NCBI GenBank assembly: GCA_902594545.1
Contig: CACJMO010000002.1
Coordinates: 176,530-240,529 of the forward strand
DNA length: 64,000 nucleotides
Origin: an uncultured SAR86 cluster bacterium
Lineage (GTDB): Bacteria > Pseudomonadota > Gammaproteobacteria > Magnimaribacterales > Magnimaribacteraceae
Direction of reading: 5' to 3'
Shown here: positions 1-8,818 of the stretch, piece by piece
How the letters are laid out: every line of letters starts with the position of its first letter
Numbering within the stretch: position 1 is the stretch's first letter
Made by a program: the position numbers and the translations under genes
The notes under the pieces: model-generated
Databases searched by the model: none
Told to the model about the DNA's origin: nothing
Seen by the model: only the letters and a program-made list of their open reading frames with translations

Positions 1-143
1 TCTTCTAAGCACAAATCCAAACCGATCACATTTGCGGATGACTCTATAAATCCACCAATTGAGTGACGGCCCTCCCCGCAACCCATGTCCAATAAAAATT
101 GGTCATCCCCTAGATTAAGATTTTTGTACCTGATTGTGTTCAT
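1..143 (-). CDS. SAM-dependent methyltransferase, N-terminal fragment (cut by window edge)
   Basis: Reading leftward from an ATG at 143, 47 codons run open to the window edge. The peptide contains LLDMGCGEGRHS, the glycine-rich motif I of class I SAM-dependent methyltransferases, followed about 20 residues later by VIGLDL, whose acidic residue normally binds the SAM ribose. The start lies 29 bases inside the end of the upstream glycosyltransferase gene, so the two are probably translationally coupled. Its place at the end of an LPS-core operon suggests a role in glycan or core modification, but the substrate cannot be told from this fragment. The family call rests on motif I alone. Confidence 0.8.
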   Translation of the reverse strand, partial: MNTIRYKNLNLGDDQFLLDMGCGEGRHSIGGFIESSANVIGLDLCLE

Positions 144-1368
144 TGTTATATGATTTTATAACGTTATTAAAGACATCAACGTAGGATTGAGCAGCTATTT
201 TCCAGTCAAAAAGCTCTTCAATTCTTTTCCTTCCCTTTTCAGACAACTCCTTTCTTTGCAACGGATTTTGAAATAATTGTATAACTGCCCTCTCGATATC
301 AACTGTAGAGCCTGGCTGAATTTTTATTGCGGAATCTCCAACAACTTCTTTCAACCCTCCAGAGTGGGTGCTTATTAACGGAACACCGCAAGACATAGCT
401 TCTCCTGCACCAAATCCAAAGCCCTCGTACAAAGATGGTATAACGGCAACCTTGGAAGCGTGATAAAGATCCACTATTTCCTCTTCACTAATCCCAGAAT
501 GAAATATTATTTTTTCTTCTAAATGCAATTCCTTGATTAATTGCCTGATTTTGCTGTCCGTGGGAGATTTACCAATGACATCGAGTGATGTATCAGGAAA
601 ACTCTCCAGAATTCCTGGAAGAGCCTCTATTAGAAACTTGAGTCCTTTTAGAGGTATATCCGCACTTGCTGTTGTAATAAGCTTGTGCCCTTGGCTTTCT
701 TTTTGTGTATTAGGAACAAATTTTTGAATATCAATACCATTTAAAATTATTTCAATCTTGTCAGGATCAACCTCAAATTCATCAACTATATCTTGCTTAG
801 ATGGGCCACTTACACAAATAATCTGATTCAGATTAGGAGCAACCCTTTTTTGCATCGGTAAGAAATTATGCCATCGCTTAGAGGATAATTTTTCTTTCCA
901 ATTTTTGGCACTTTCCATCTCAAGTTTATGGTCTTTTGTTATAGGGTGATGAATGGTGACCGCTAAAGGATACAGTTTTTGTATTTGCAAAAGAGAACCA
1001 CAAAGCGATTGGTTATCCAAAAGCACATCAAAAGCAGGACTTGATGATTCCAAATACTTCAGTAGTCTTTTGCCAAACGTATAAGGCTCAGGAAAGCCTC
1101 CAGTCATCACATTACTCCACTCATAGAAATCTATAGGATTGAGAAAATAGTTCAACTTAAATTCTTTCAGCCTATTTTCGCTTGCAAATAAATCCAAGCT
1201 GGGAATTTTAATCAACTTCACTGAGTCATGCAGCTCTGGGTAAGGTGGGCCCGATATAACAGAGACATCATTACCTAGTTTGCTGAGCGCTTTACTTAAA
1301 TGTTTAACGTAAATGCCTTGTCCGCCTGAATAGGGATGACTTCTATAACTTAATAGTCCTATTTTCAA
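115..1368 (-). CDS. GT4-family glycosyltransferase
   Basis: A 417-residue GT-B fold glycosyltransferase of family GT4, predicted to transfer a sugar from a nucleotide-sugar donor, probably on the inner face of the cytoplasmic membrane. The N-terminus (MKIGLLSYRSHPYSGGQG) is the usual acceptor-domain glycine loop. The C-terminal donor domain has the E-x7-E signature EGFGFGAGE at residues 315-323. The start is a TTG at 1368 preceded by a strong AGGAG seven bases upstream. It follows the double kinase gene by nine bases and overlaps the methyltransferase, as part of the ilvE-waaF-waaG-waaP transcript. Donor and acceptor sugars are unknown; LPS outer core is likely from context. Confidence 0.85.
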   Translation of the reverse strand: MKIGLLSYRSHPYSGGQGIYVKHLSKALSKLGNDVSVISGPPYPELHDSVKLIKIPSLDLFASENRLKEFKLNYFLNPIDFYEWSNVMTGGFPEPYTFGKRLLKYLESSSPAFDVLLDNQSLCGSLLQIQKLYPLAVTIHHPITKDHKLEMESAKNWKEKLSSKRWHNFLPMQKRVAPNLNQIICVSGPSKQDIVDEFEVDPDKIEIILNGIDIQKFVPNTQKESQGHKLITTASADIPLKGLKFLIEALPGILESFPDTSLDVIGKSPTDSKIRQLIKELHLEEKIIFHSGISEEEIVDLYHASKVAVIPSLYEGFGFGAGEAMSCGVPLISTHSGGLKEVVGDSAIKIQPGSTVDIERAVIQLFQNPLQRKELSEKGRKRIEELFDWKIAAQSYVDVFNNVIKSYNNEHNQVQKS

Positions 1369-1377
1369 GAAATACTC

Positions 1378-2868
1378 CTAGATTCTTTTTGATACTCTTT
1401 GGTGCAGTGAAGGCTGGTTCGCAAGACTTTTAAGCATTCTCTTCTTATCCTTAGATATATTTTTTTTAATTGAACTAAATCCTTGTTTTCCAGCAGTATC
1501 CAAATCTAAAGCAATGATGCTTTTTTTAAATATAAAAAAATTTGAACTTTTAGCATCGCCATGACTAAAATTTATCCAACTGAGTTTTTTAAAGAAGGCT
1601 ACTATACCTGAAACAATCACTTCAGAATCAACATTGTTGGAAATAGCCTCATCAAGCCTTTGTCCGGCTATTGCTCTAGTAACTAGAAATGAATTTCTCT
1701 TCCCAAAAAATCCCTTTTGTATATATATCAAGACAGGTTCAGAGGTTTGAATACCAACAGCAGTCATCCAGTTATAAGCCACCCAGGAGTTATAGGCTCT
1801 AGTTTGCTTGAAAACACGAGAAAGTCCGTGAGTTAAGTTTTTTATTCTATATTTTTTAAAGAAATAATTTGTCCCTTGTATTTCGATTTCTACTACCAAA
1901 TGTCCTTCTTCATCTTTAATCACCTTTCCTTCACTTATCAATAAATCTTCATCTTTGATGAATTCCATAAATAAATTAAGAGGGATCTCTTTGTTAAACA
2001 ACCATCTTCCAGATTTGTCTTGATCCTTAGAAAATATACTAGACTCAGGAAAAGGTGACGTAGAAACGATCTTAAATGGCTTCAACCTTGGCTTAAGGTA
2101 CATTGAGAATGCCCTATCAAGAATTTTACTTACCAAAACAGAATGCTGCTTGCAAAGTTCTTTAAAAGAACAGGAAAAATAAGTTTTAAAGAATCTATAA
2201 CAGTCTCTCTCAGTCAATCCAAAACCCATTGCAGAATGTAAAAAACCTCCAAGATCTTTTATCAACCACCTCTCCGGTACATTATTTCTTATCTGAGATC
2301 TATGAAGGTCAATGGTAGTGATTTTTAAATCCTCGAAGTTAATTTCTTTCTCTACATGTAAATGGCACAAGTAAAGATCTCGATGGTTTAATCCAGAATC
2401 ATGTATCTGTCTGATTGTTTTAGCAGTTTGCTCAATTAAAATTTTCTTTTGTTTAAAGGAGAGCCTTTTATGAAGCCCTTCTAAAAAAAAGTCCTCCAGC
2501 GAGATAGTTTCTTCCAGTTCTTTTGTAATAAGGAATGAGCGAGAGTTAGCTGGGTTTATACCTTCTTGAAAAAATCCAACAACCTCGAGAGAGTTTATAG
2601 AACTTTGTGATAAGTGTTTTATTGCGTTAAATTCTCTTAATGCACCTATCACGGGCACTTTCAACTGAATTAGGTTTTTTAATACTTCTCTCCACCCTAC
2701 AGGCCCATGAATTTTAAGAAAATATCTCTTTTCATTGACTTCAATTCTTTTAGTAATTCTATTGGCATGCTTACGGTAAGTCTCTCCTTCAATCTCCTCA
2801 GCAAAACTAAAAGAGGCCTTTTCTTTAAAGAGGTCTTGCAATTCGTTATCAAAAAAAATCTGCTTCAT
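1378..2868 (-). CDS. Fused double LPS-core kinase (WaaP/InaA-like, two kinase domains)
   Basis: A 496-residue protein with two eukaryotic-like kinase domains in tandem. Domain 1 (about residues 30-270) resembles WaaP, the LPS heptose kinase: KIHGPVGWREVLKNL in the N-lobe, catalytic loop NHRDLYLCHLH near 163 and metal-binding IDLHR near 187. Domain 2 (about 305-490) is a diverged InaA/Kdo-kinase-like copy with HGDAKSSN near 437 and LDLD near 455. WaaP is usually a single-domain protein of about 270 residues, and in Pseudomonas extra kinases are separate neighbouring genes, so this looks like a fusion. ATG 2868 overlaps the waaG stop by one base (TGATG). Phosphate on inner-core heptose is the likely product of domain 1; the target of domain 2 is open. 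Confidence 0.8.
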   Translation of the reverse strand: MKQIFFDNELQDLFKEKASFSFAEEIEGETYRKHANRITKRIEVNEKRYFLKIHGPVGWREVLKNLIQLKVPVIGALREFNAIKHLSQSSINSLEVVGFFQEGINPANSRSFLITKELEETISLEDFFLEGLHKRLSFKQKKILIEQTAKTIRQIHDSGLNHRDLYLCHLHVEKEINFEDLKITTIDLHRSQIRNNVPERWLIKDLGGFLHSAMGFGLTERDCYRFFKTYFSCSFKELCKQHSVLVSKILDRAFSMYLKPRLKPFKIVSTSPFPESSIFSKDQDKSGRWLFNKEIPLNLFMEFIKDEDLLISEGKVIKDEEGHLVVEIEIQGTNYFFKKYRIKNLTHGLSRVFKQTRAYNSWVAYNWMTAVGIQTSEPVLIYIQKGFFGKRNSFLVTRAIAGQRLDEAISNNVDSEVIVSGIVAFFKKLSWINFSHGDAKSSNFFIFKKSIIALDLDTAGKQGFSSIKKNISKDKKRMLKSLANQPSLHQRVSKRI

Positions 2869-3971
2869 CAAAAATTACTTTCTACATAATCTGCAACAAA
2901 GCTAAACCTCGAAAAAAAATAATCTTCATTCTTGAGTTCTTTTATCGAGGATTTAACATTTTCTAACTTTCTTTCTGAGAGGGTTTCTTCCAATAAACTA
3001 TTAAAAGCTTCTTGAGAAAAATTATGCTCAAGAACTGATCCTGATCTAAATTTTAAGATTTCTTCCGAAAAACCTACCTCTTTTGATGCCAAAGCCGGAA
3101 GACCAGAAACAATTGCTTCTATTATGATGTTTCCAGCAGCTTCCTCTCTTGCAGGATGTATTAGCAAGTCAGCAGATTTCATAAATGATGCCACATCGTC
3201 CCTTGGACCCATGAATTTAATTTTACTTTGAACGTCACTATCTTTGATCAGATCAAGATAACCCTTTTCATTGTCATCTCCTATAACTACTAACGTAGCA
3301 GGAATATTTTTATTTTTTAAATAAAGAAGACCCAAAATGGCACGGTCTAATCCTTTTCTAAAAAAATCTGAACCAACAAAAAGTAGAATTTTATCATTAG
3401 GTGGTATTTGTAACTCTTTGTGCATATCGATGGACATCGCGTCTAACCAGTCTCTCTTTATACCCGGGGGAATAACTTGCATTCTTTCTTCAGGTGTTTG
3501 GTAGATATCTTTAAATTCATCTTTCTGGCGATTGTTTAAGAGCAGTATCTTGGTTAAGGACTTATTAGAAAAAACTTCTGTCTCAAATTCTATTGATTGC
3601 TTAAATCTTTTTGTGAATCTTTGTAAAAAATGTTTATTTATAGAATGTTTAGCAAAACAAGTATCAGCTGCAAAATATAAATCTAATCCTGGCATTTTAT
3701 TAAACCCAAATACTATTTCCGGATTAAATTTATTAATACCTTCAAAAACTTCATCAACAAATTTCCTATCTTTCGATGCATTAGTGAATCCGTTTTCTCC
3801 GATCTCCATCACATCTAACCAAGCTGGTATTTCCCCACTCCAAGATCTTGTAAAAACCTTGAGTGTGTAGTTTCTTTTGTAAAGCTCTTCAGCAATGCCC
3901 AAAAAGTCTTTTTGCAAGCCCCCGTAAGGAAAATATTTGAATAATGTAATGGCTATCTTTTTACCACTCAT
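2868..3971 (-). CDS. waaG: LPS core glucosyltransferase I, WaaG
   Basis: A 367-residue GT4 enzyme that adds the first hexose to heptose II of the LPS inner core at the cytoplasmic membrane. Family hallmarks are the N-terminal GGLQKDF acceptor loop, the WaaG signature FNKMPGLDLYFAAD around residues 90-103, and the C-terminal HPAREEAAGNIIIEA E-x7-E donor motif. It starts at ATG 3971, sharing one base with the waaF stop (TAATG), and its own stop shares one base with the next gene. The order waaF-waaG-waaP matches Pseudomonas except that no waaC lies between waaF and waaG. Confidence 0.9.
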   Translation of the reverse strand: MSGKKIAITLFKYFPYGGLQKDFLGIAEELYKRNYTLKVFTRSWSGEIPAWLDVMEIGENGFTNASKDRKFVDEVFEGINKFNPEIVFGFNKMPGLDLYFAADTCFAKHSINKHFLQRFTKRFKQSIEFETEVFSNKSLTKILLLNNRQKDEFKDIYQTPEERMQVIPPGIKRDWLDAMSIDMHKELQIPPNDKILLFVGSDFFRKGLDRAILGLLYLKNKNIPATLVVIGDDNEKGYLDLIKDSDVQSKIKFMGPRDDVASFMKSADLLIHPAREEAAGNIIIEAIVSGLPALASKEVGFSEEILKFRSGSVLEHNFSQEAFNSLLEETLSERKLENVKSSIKELKNEDYFFSRFSFVADYVESNF

Positions 3972-4987
3972 TAATGCAGTCCTTCCAGGGCGATTAAAAC
4001 TTCTTCCGGGCTAATTTCTAATAGTGACTGATGATAGCCTTTTTCACTGGTCCCGTACCTAACCTTTTTGTAACCTTCCATTTTTCTGAGAATTTGTTTT
4101 TTATCAATTAAAGGTGGAGTATATTCAGGCGATGAAGGTCCATATAACGCAACAAGTGGAGTTCCTACAGCAGCTGCAATATGCATTAATCCTGAATCGT
4201 TAGTAACTACTTTTTTTGCATAAGACAAAATATCTATAGCGTCCAATAGGCTTGTTTTTCCAATAAGATTGATAAAGTTGATTTCATTAGAGAGGTTGTT
4301 TGTATTTTCTATTTCTATTCCAATATTCTCATCATTTTTTGAACCAATGCAGAATACATTCCATCCATGAGATATATAGGTCTTGGCAATCTCAGAATAA
4401 TACTCTGATGGCCATCTTTTTGAGGGTCCAAATTCTGCTCCAGGACATAAAGCAAGGGCGGGCTTTTCTTTCTCAACTAAATTTTTTTCTAGAAGGAGAG
4501 AAAGATTAGTAGAGTTAATCTCTAATTTTGGTAAGGATAGATTTCTCAAAGAAAAATTTTCCTTCTCTAAAGAAAGGGCTGCAAATTTTTCAACCATCAA
4601 AGATTTTTTCAATTCATTTGAGGATCTTATGTCATTAATTAATCCATATCTGAATTCGCCTAACCAACCAGTTCTAACCTTAATTTTTGCAAAATAAGGC
4701 AGAAGTGCAGACTTAAATGAGTTAGTGAGGATAATAGACCTCTCGTAACTTTCTCGTTGAAGTTTTTTTCCAAGTTGAAATCTTTCGTAGACTTTTATAT
4801 CGCCATGGGTAAAAGGTGAAGCTATTTTCTTGTCTACTTCCGGCATTCTATCAAGCAAGCTCAATGACCACTCAGGAGCAATTACTTCGATTTTAGCTGA
4901 AGGCTCTTCTTGCTTTATCCGCTTATAAAGTGCTTGAGCCATGACAGAATCTCCCACCCAAGAAGGACCAACAACAAGAATCTTCAT
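3971..4987 (-). CDS. waaF: ADP-heptose:LPS heptosyltransferase II, WaaF
   Basis: A 338-residue GT9 heptosyltransferase that adds the second heptose to the Kdo2-lipid A inner core. The start MKILVVGPSWVGDSVMAQAL is the WaaF signature. ALCPGAEFGPSKRWP and the C-terminal VTNDSGLMHIAAAVGTP donor-binding segment are also conserved. Length fits the family. The ATG is four bases after the ilvE stop, so the pair is probably cotranscribed, as in Pseudomonas. The usual partner heptosyltransferase I (waaC) is not next to it. Confidence 0.93.
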   Translation of the reverse strand: MKILVVGPSWVGDSVMAQALYKRIKQEEPSAKIEVIAPEWSLSLLDRMPEVDKKIASPFTHGDIKVYERFQLGKKLQRESYERSIILTNSFKSALLPYFAKIKVRTGWLGEFRYGLINDIRSSNELKKSLMVEKFAALSLEKENFSLRNLSLPKLEINSTNLSLLLEKNLVEKEKPALALCPGAEFGPSKRWPSEYYSEIAKTYISHGWNVFCIGSKNDENIGIEIENTNNLSNEINFINLIGKTSLLDAIDILSYAKKVVTNDSGLMHIAAAVGTPLVALYGPSSPEYTPPLIDKKQILRKMEGYKKVRYGTSEKGYHQSLLEISPEEVLIALEGLH

Positions 4988-4991
4988 ATTT

Positions 4992-5912
4992 TTAATTTGT
5001 AAAGGTTAGCCAGGGACTATTAAGATCCCTTTCACCCCTTACTTGATCAAAGTATGTTTGTTGGAGTTTTTCTGTGATTGGTCCTCTCAAGCCTGTACCA
5101 ATTGATTGACCGTCAAGTGAATTGATAGGAACCACCTCGGCTGCAGTTCCTGAGAAAAATGATTCGTCTGCGTTCAATACATCTTGAACGGTTAATTGCT
5201 TTACCTGAAAAGGTATATTCAACTCTTCAGCTAATTCAATAATTGTTCTCCGGGTTATTCCGTCTAGGCATGAATCCAGGTTCGGCGAAGAAAGAACTCC
5301 ATCCTTTACAATAAAAAAATTCTCCCCGCTACCTTCTGCAATGTATCCATCGGCATCCAGCATCAAAGCCTCGTCAAATCCAGCTTCGAGAGCCTCGGTA
5401 AGGGCAACAATCGAATGAACATAGTTACCGTTTACTTTTGCATTTGAAACGGGATTTTTTACTTGGCGCTTGTAAGAAGATAATTTAACTTTTATGCCCT
5501 TTTCTCTAGCTTCAGGATCCATGTAAGATGGCCATTCCCAAGCAGCAACCATTGTATGAACATTTAGATTGTCTGCTCTAAGGCCCATGCCTTCTGATCC
5601 ATAAAAACACATTGGTCTAATATAGGCTTCTTGCAAGTTATTAACTTGAATAACCTCTATATGTGCCTTGTTAATATCTTCTAAGGTATACGGTATGGCC
5701 ATATTTACGGTAGAGGCAGATTTGAAAAGCCTTTCAGTATGATCGTGTAGTCTAAATACAGAAGGTCCTTTAGGGGTGTTATATGCCCTAACACCTTCAA
5801 ATACACCAAGTCCATAGTGCAGAGTATGGGTTAAAAGATGAGTATTGGCCTCCTGCCAATCAATCATTTTTCCGTTGTACCAGATTTTTCCGTTGATTTT
5901 AGATAGATCCAA
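4992..5912 (-). CDS. ilvE: Branched-chain amino acid aminotransferase
   Basis: A 306-residue class IV PLP aminotransferase interconverting Leu, Ile and Val with their 2-oxo acids using glutamate. HTLHYGLGVFEGVRAY near residues 29-44 is the family N-terminal signature, Lys159 in SNAKVNGNY is the expected PLP lysine, and YIAEGSGENFF follows. The start is a TTG at 5912 with AAGGA seven bases upstream; no ATG fits better. It heads the LPS-core operon, divergent from algC with a 68-base gap. Besides synthesis, it could feed valine into the catabolic operon at 55094-60511. Confidence 0.93.
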   Translation of the reverse strand: MDLSKINGKIWYNGKMIDWQEANTHLLTHTLHYGLGVFEGVRAYNTPKGPSVFRLHDHTERLFKSASTVNMAIPYTLEDINKAHIEVIQVNNLQEAYIRPMCFYGSEGMGLRADNLNVHTMVAAWEWPSYMDPEAREKGIKVKLSSYKRQVKNPVSNAKVNGNYVHSIVALTEALEAGFDEALMLDADGYIAEGSGENFFIVKDGVLSSPNLDSCLDGITRRTIIELAEELNIPFQVKQLTVQDVLNADESFFSGTAAEVVPINSLDGQSIGTGLRGPITEKLQQTYFDQVRGERDLNSPWLTFTN

Positions 5913-5980
5913 AGCAATTTCCTTCTTTTGTAAACAACATTTTATCCATATAAATTATTTTATATAGAACATTTCAAATA
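5913..5980. promoter_or_regulatory. Divergent ilvE/algC intergenic region
   Basis: This 68-base, strongly AT-rich gap must hold the promoters of both the LPS operon and algC-argB-slmA. On the plus strand ATAAATTATTTTATATAG (5951-5968) offers several -10-like hexamers. On the minus strand TATAAAAT and GATAAAAT are candidates. No convincing -35 hexamer or operator palindrome was found, so no exact promoter is assigned. Confidence 0.4.
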
Positions 5981-7366
5981 TTGAATATATATAATTACAA
6001 GGTGGACCTTAACCAGAATATATTTAGAGCATACGACATTCGCGGCATAGCCTATGAAGATTTAAGCGAAGAAGTTGTAATCAATCTTGGCAAAGCTCTA
6101 GGGTCTGAGAGTTTGGATAGGGGAATAAGTGATTTCATCATAGGCAGAGATGGAAGACTTTCAAGTCCTCAAATGTTTGATTGGCTTTCCTCGGGTGTTC
6201 TGTCCACAGGGTGTAACGTAGTTGACATAGGTTTAGTTACAAGCCCTATGTTTTATCATTCGACTTATGAACTGTCGACATCTAGCGGGACTGTAATAAC
6301 TGGAAGTCACAATCCTGGAGAATATAACGGCTTCAAGATCATATTTGATAACCTTCCAACTTCAAGTTCGGAAATTTTAAAACTTAAAGATAGAATCTTA
6401 GGAAAAGATTTTCTAAGTGGAAGTGGGAGTATAGAAAAAAAGGATATAAAGCAAGGGTATATACAAAGGATCAAAGATAACATTTCTCTCAAAAATAACT
6501 TGAATATTTCTATTGACTGCGGAAATGGAGCGGCTGGGCTTGTTGCTAAAGAGGTTTATGAAGAACTTGGGTGTAATGTTAAAGAGCTATACGGCGAAGT
6601 GGATGGATCGTTCCCTAATCACCATCCAGACCCATCGAAGCTTGAGAATGTTAAAGACCTTATAAGGTCTGTTCAGGATGAAAATTCCTGTGTCGGGCTC
6701 GCATTTGATGGAGATGCCGATAGGCTTGGGGTTGTGTCGCCGGAAGGCAATTTGATATTCCCAGATACTCAATTGATTTTATTTTCCAAGCAGGTCATCG
6801 ATGAGAATCCGAATTCTAAAATCGTGTTTGATGTGAAGTGCTCACAGCTCTTAACTCAGGAGATCGAGAGACTTAATGGCGAACCCATAATTTGCAAGAC
6901 CGGTCATACCTTCATCAAGGAAAAAATTAGAGAAACAGGGGCAAAACTTGGTGGAGAAATGAGTGGACATATCTTTTTCAACGACAGATGGCCTGGTTTT
7001 GATGATGGTATCTATGCTGGGGCTAGAATGCTAGAAATTATTGATAAAAACGTTAAGGTGAATCCTTTTACCAATCTACCAAAATTAATTTCTACACCTG
7101 AAATTAATATACCTTCATCTGATGATGAAAAGTTTGATCTTGTTGAGGCTTTTAAATCAAAATCAAATTTTAGCGATGTAACTATAATTGATATTGATGG
7201 AATTAGAGTTGAATTCAAAAATGGTTGGGGTCTGTTAAGGGCATCCAATACAACGCCTGTGTTAGTCCTAAGATTTGAAGCAAAAACCGAGAGAGATTTG
7301 AAAGATATTAAAGCCTTATTCTATGAGAATCTAAAGAACTTAAAAAAAGATATTCCAAATTTTTAA
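5981..7366 (+). CDS. algC: Phosphomannomutase/phosphoglucomutase (AlgC type)
   Basis: A 461-residue alpha-D-phosphohexomutase interconverting hexose 1- and 6-phosphates, supplying precursors for LPS and other glycans. Seen in order: NIFRAYDIRG near residue 13, the phosphoserine loop TGSHNP at 107-112 (active Ser109), the metal loop FDGDADR near 242, the sugar-binding GGEMSGH, and the C-terminal phosphate-binding RASNTTP. The start is uncertain. A TTG at 5981 gives the full frame but lacks a Shine-Dalgarno site, while GTG at 6002 would still keep all domains. It is followed two bases later by argB, an order shared with Pseudomonas. Confidence 0.9.
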   Translation: MNIYNYKVDLNQNIFRAYDIRGIAYEDLSEEVVINLGKALGSESLDRGISDFIIGRDGRLSSPQMFDWLSSGVLSTGCNVVDIGLVTSPMFYHSTYELSTSSGTVITGSHNPGEYNGFKIIFDNLPTSSSEILKLKDRILGKDFLSGSGSIEKKDIKQGYIQRIKDNISLKNNLNISIDCGNGAAGLVAKEVYEELGCNVKELYGEVDGSFPNHHPDPSKLENVKDLIRSVQDENSCVGLAFDGDADRLGVVSPEGNLIFPDTQLILFSKQVIDENPNSKIVFDVKCSQLLTQEIERLNGEPIICKTGHTFIKEKIRETGAKLGGEMSGHIFFNDRWPGFDDGIYAGARMLEIIDKNVKVNPFTNLPKLISTPEINIPSSDDEKFDLVEAFKSKSNFSDVTIIDIDGIRVEFKNGWGLLRASNTTPVLVLRFEAKTERDLKDIKALFYENLKNLKKDIPNF

Positions 7367-7368
7367 AA

Positions 7369-8229
7369 ATGACAATTACTAGAAAACAAGCAGAAAATAT
7401 TGCAACAGTTTTAAGCGAAGGGCTTCCTTATATACAGAAATTTTATAACAAAATTATTGTTGTTAAATATGGTGGTGCAGCTATGACAGAAAGCTTTTTA
7501 AAGGAAAGCTTTGCAAGAGATATAGCTCTAATGAAACTTGTTGGAATGAAACCTGTAATAGTTCATGGTGGCGGACCACAGATTGGAGAAGAGCTAAAAA
7601 AAGCGGGTGTCACTTCCGAGTTCATAAATGGACAAAGAATCACTACCAAATCTACGATGAAGGTTGTTAAAAAGGTACTGGGCAAAAATATAAATAAAGA
7701 AATAATTAAATTATTAAAGAAACATGGTGGTCATGGCTTATCTTTCAACCATGAAGAATTCAAAATAATTAAAGCCTCAAAAAAACACAACAAGGACGTA
7801 GACCTAGGATATGTCGGAAATGTAAGCAGAATCCTTAAAACACCTCTACAGAAAGCTCTCAGCAGCGACTATATTCCTGTCATAGCGCCCATAGGTCTGA
7901 ATAGAAAAAATGATTTTCTGAATATCAATGCTGACTCGGTGGCGGGAAAGGTAGCTCAAGCTCTCAGAGCAGAAAAATTGATACTTCTGACAGATGTTAA
8001 AGGTATTGGAGATTCAAAAAATGATCTAATCTCTAAAATTTCTTTAAGAAAGGGACAAAAACTACTTAAAGAAGATTTTATCAAAGGAGGAATGACTCCA
8101 AAGCTTTCAGCTGCATTGGAGGCAAAGAAAAATGGTGTTAAATCTAGTCACATAATAGATGGAAGAGTCCCTCACGCCGTCCTCCTTGAAGTGCTTACTG
8201 AAGAGGGAGTAGGAACTATGATAAGCTAA
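7369..8229 (+). CDS. argB: Acetylglutamate kinase
   Basis: A 286-residue amino acid kinase catalysing the second step of arginine synthesis, phosphorylating N-acetylglutamate. Conserved blocks are VVKYGGAAM near residue 30, PVIVHGGGPQIGEEL (the substrate loop) near 62, NINADSVAGKVA near 190 and KGGMTPKL in the C-terminal half. Length matches the family. It starts two bases after the algC stop and is followed by slmA four bases later. The next arginine enzyme, argC, lies at 40836-41843 in this window. Confidence 0.95.
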   Translation: MTITRKQAENIATVLSEGLPYIQKFYNKIIVVKYGGAAMTESFLKESFARDIALMKLVGMKPVIVHGGGPQIGEELKKAGVTSEFINGQRITTKSTMKVVKKVLGKNINKEIIKLLKKHGGHGLSFNHEEFKIIKASKKHNKDVDLGYVGNVSRILKTPLQKALSSDYIPVIAPIGLNRKNDFLNINADSVAGKVAQALRAEKLILLTDVKGIGDSKNDLISKISLRKGQKLLKEDFIKGGMTPKLSAALEAKKNGVKSSHIIDGRVPHAVLLEVLTEEGVGTMIS

Positions 8230-8233
8230 ATCT

Positions 8234-8818
8234 ATGGATCAACTTAAACCACGCCAACTGGATATAATGCAGAATCTTGCAAAGATGTTAGGCGAAAAGG
8301 GGCCGGTAAAGATAACAACTTCTCTACTAGCTAATCAGTGCGGAATTACCGAAGCAGCAATTTATAGGCACTTTCCAAGCAAAAAAAAGATCTACTCAGG
8401 TTTAGTGGATTTCTGTGAACAAAATATTTTCGATTTAATTGCTAATATAAACTCTTCAGAGGGTGATGAACTGGAAAAAGCGAAGAAAATTCTTATTTTA
8501 TTGGTAAATTTTAGTGAAAAAAATCCTGGGCTAGCCAGACTGCTTACAAGAGAAGCGTTTTCAATTGAAGAGACTAGCCTTGATGAAAGGATTGGACAGA
8601 TGATGGCGAAAGTTGAACTGTTGATAAAACAAAATCTTCAAAGGCACGAGCAAACTACAAAAGCTAAATTGGCTTTACCAACTGCTTCGGCAGCTAATTT
8701 GTTGCTTGCCAGTGCAGAAGGATTCATCCAGCAATTTGTTAGGTCAGGCTTTGAAGACTCACCTTCAAAAAGGGTTAATGACCAGTTTGACTTCCTCATC
8801 AGATCCCTTGCTAATTAG
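8234..8818 (+). CDS. slmA: Nucleoid occlusion factor SlmA (TetR family)
   Basis: A 194-residue TetR-fold DNA-binding protein which, in relatives, blocks FtsZ assembly over unsegregated chromosomes. The N-terminal helix-turn-helix ITTSLLANQCGITEAAIYRHFPSKKKIY (residues 28-55, described by its ends) matches SlmA closely, and the rest is the alpha-helical ligand/FtsZ-binding region. Gene order argB-slmA is common in gammaproteobacteria. Its stop overlaps the convergent mrcA stop by eight bases (CTAATTAG), leaving no room for a terminator between them. Confidence 0.88.
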   Translation: MDQLKPRQLDIMQNLAKMLGEKGPVKITTSLLANQCGITEAAIYRHFPSKKKIYSGLVDFCEQNIFDLIANINSSEGDELEKAKKILILLVNFSEKNPGLARLLTREAFSIEETSLDERIGQMMAKVELLIKQNLQRHEQTTKAKLALPTASAANLLLASAEGFIQQFVRSGFEDSPSKRVNDQFDFLIRSLAN

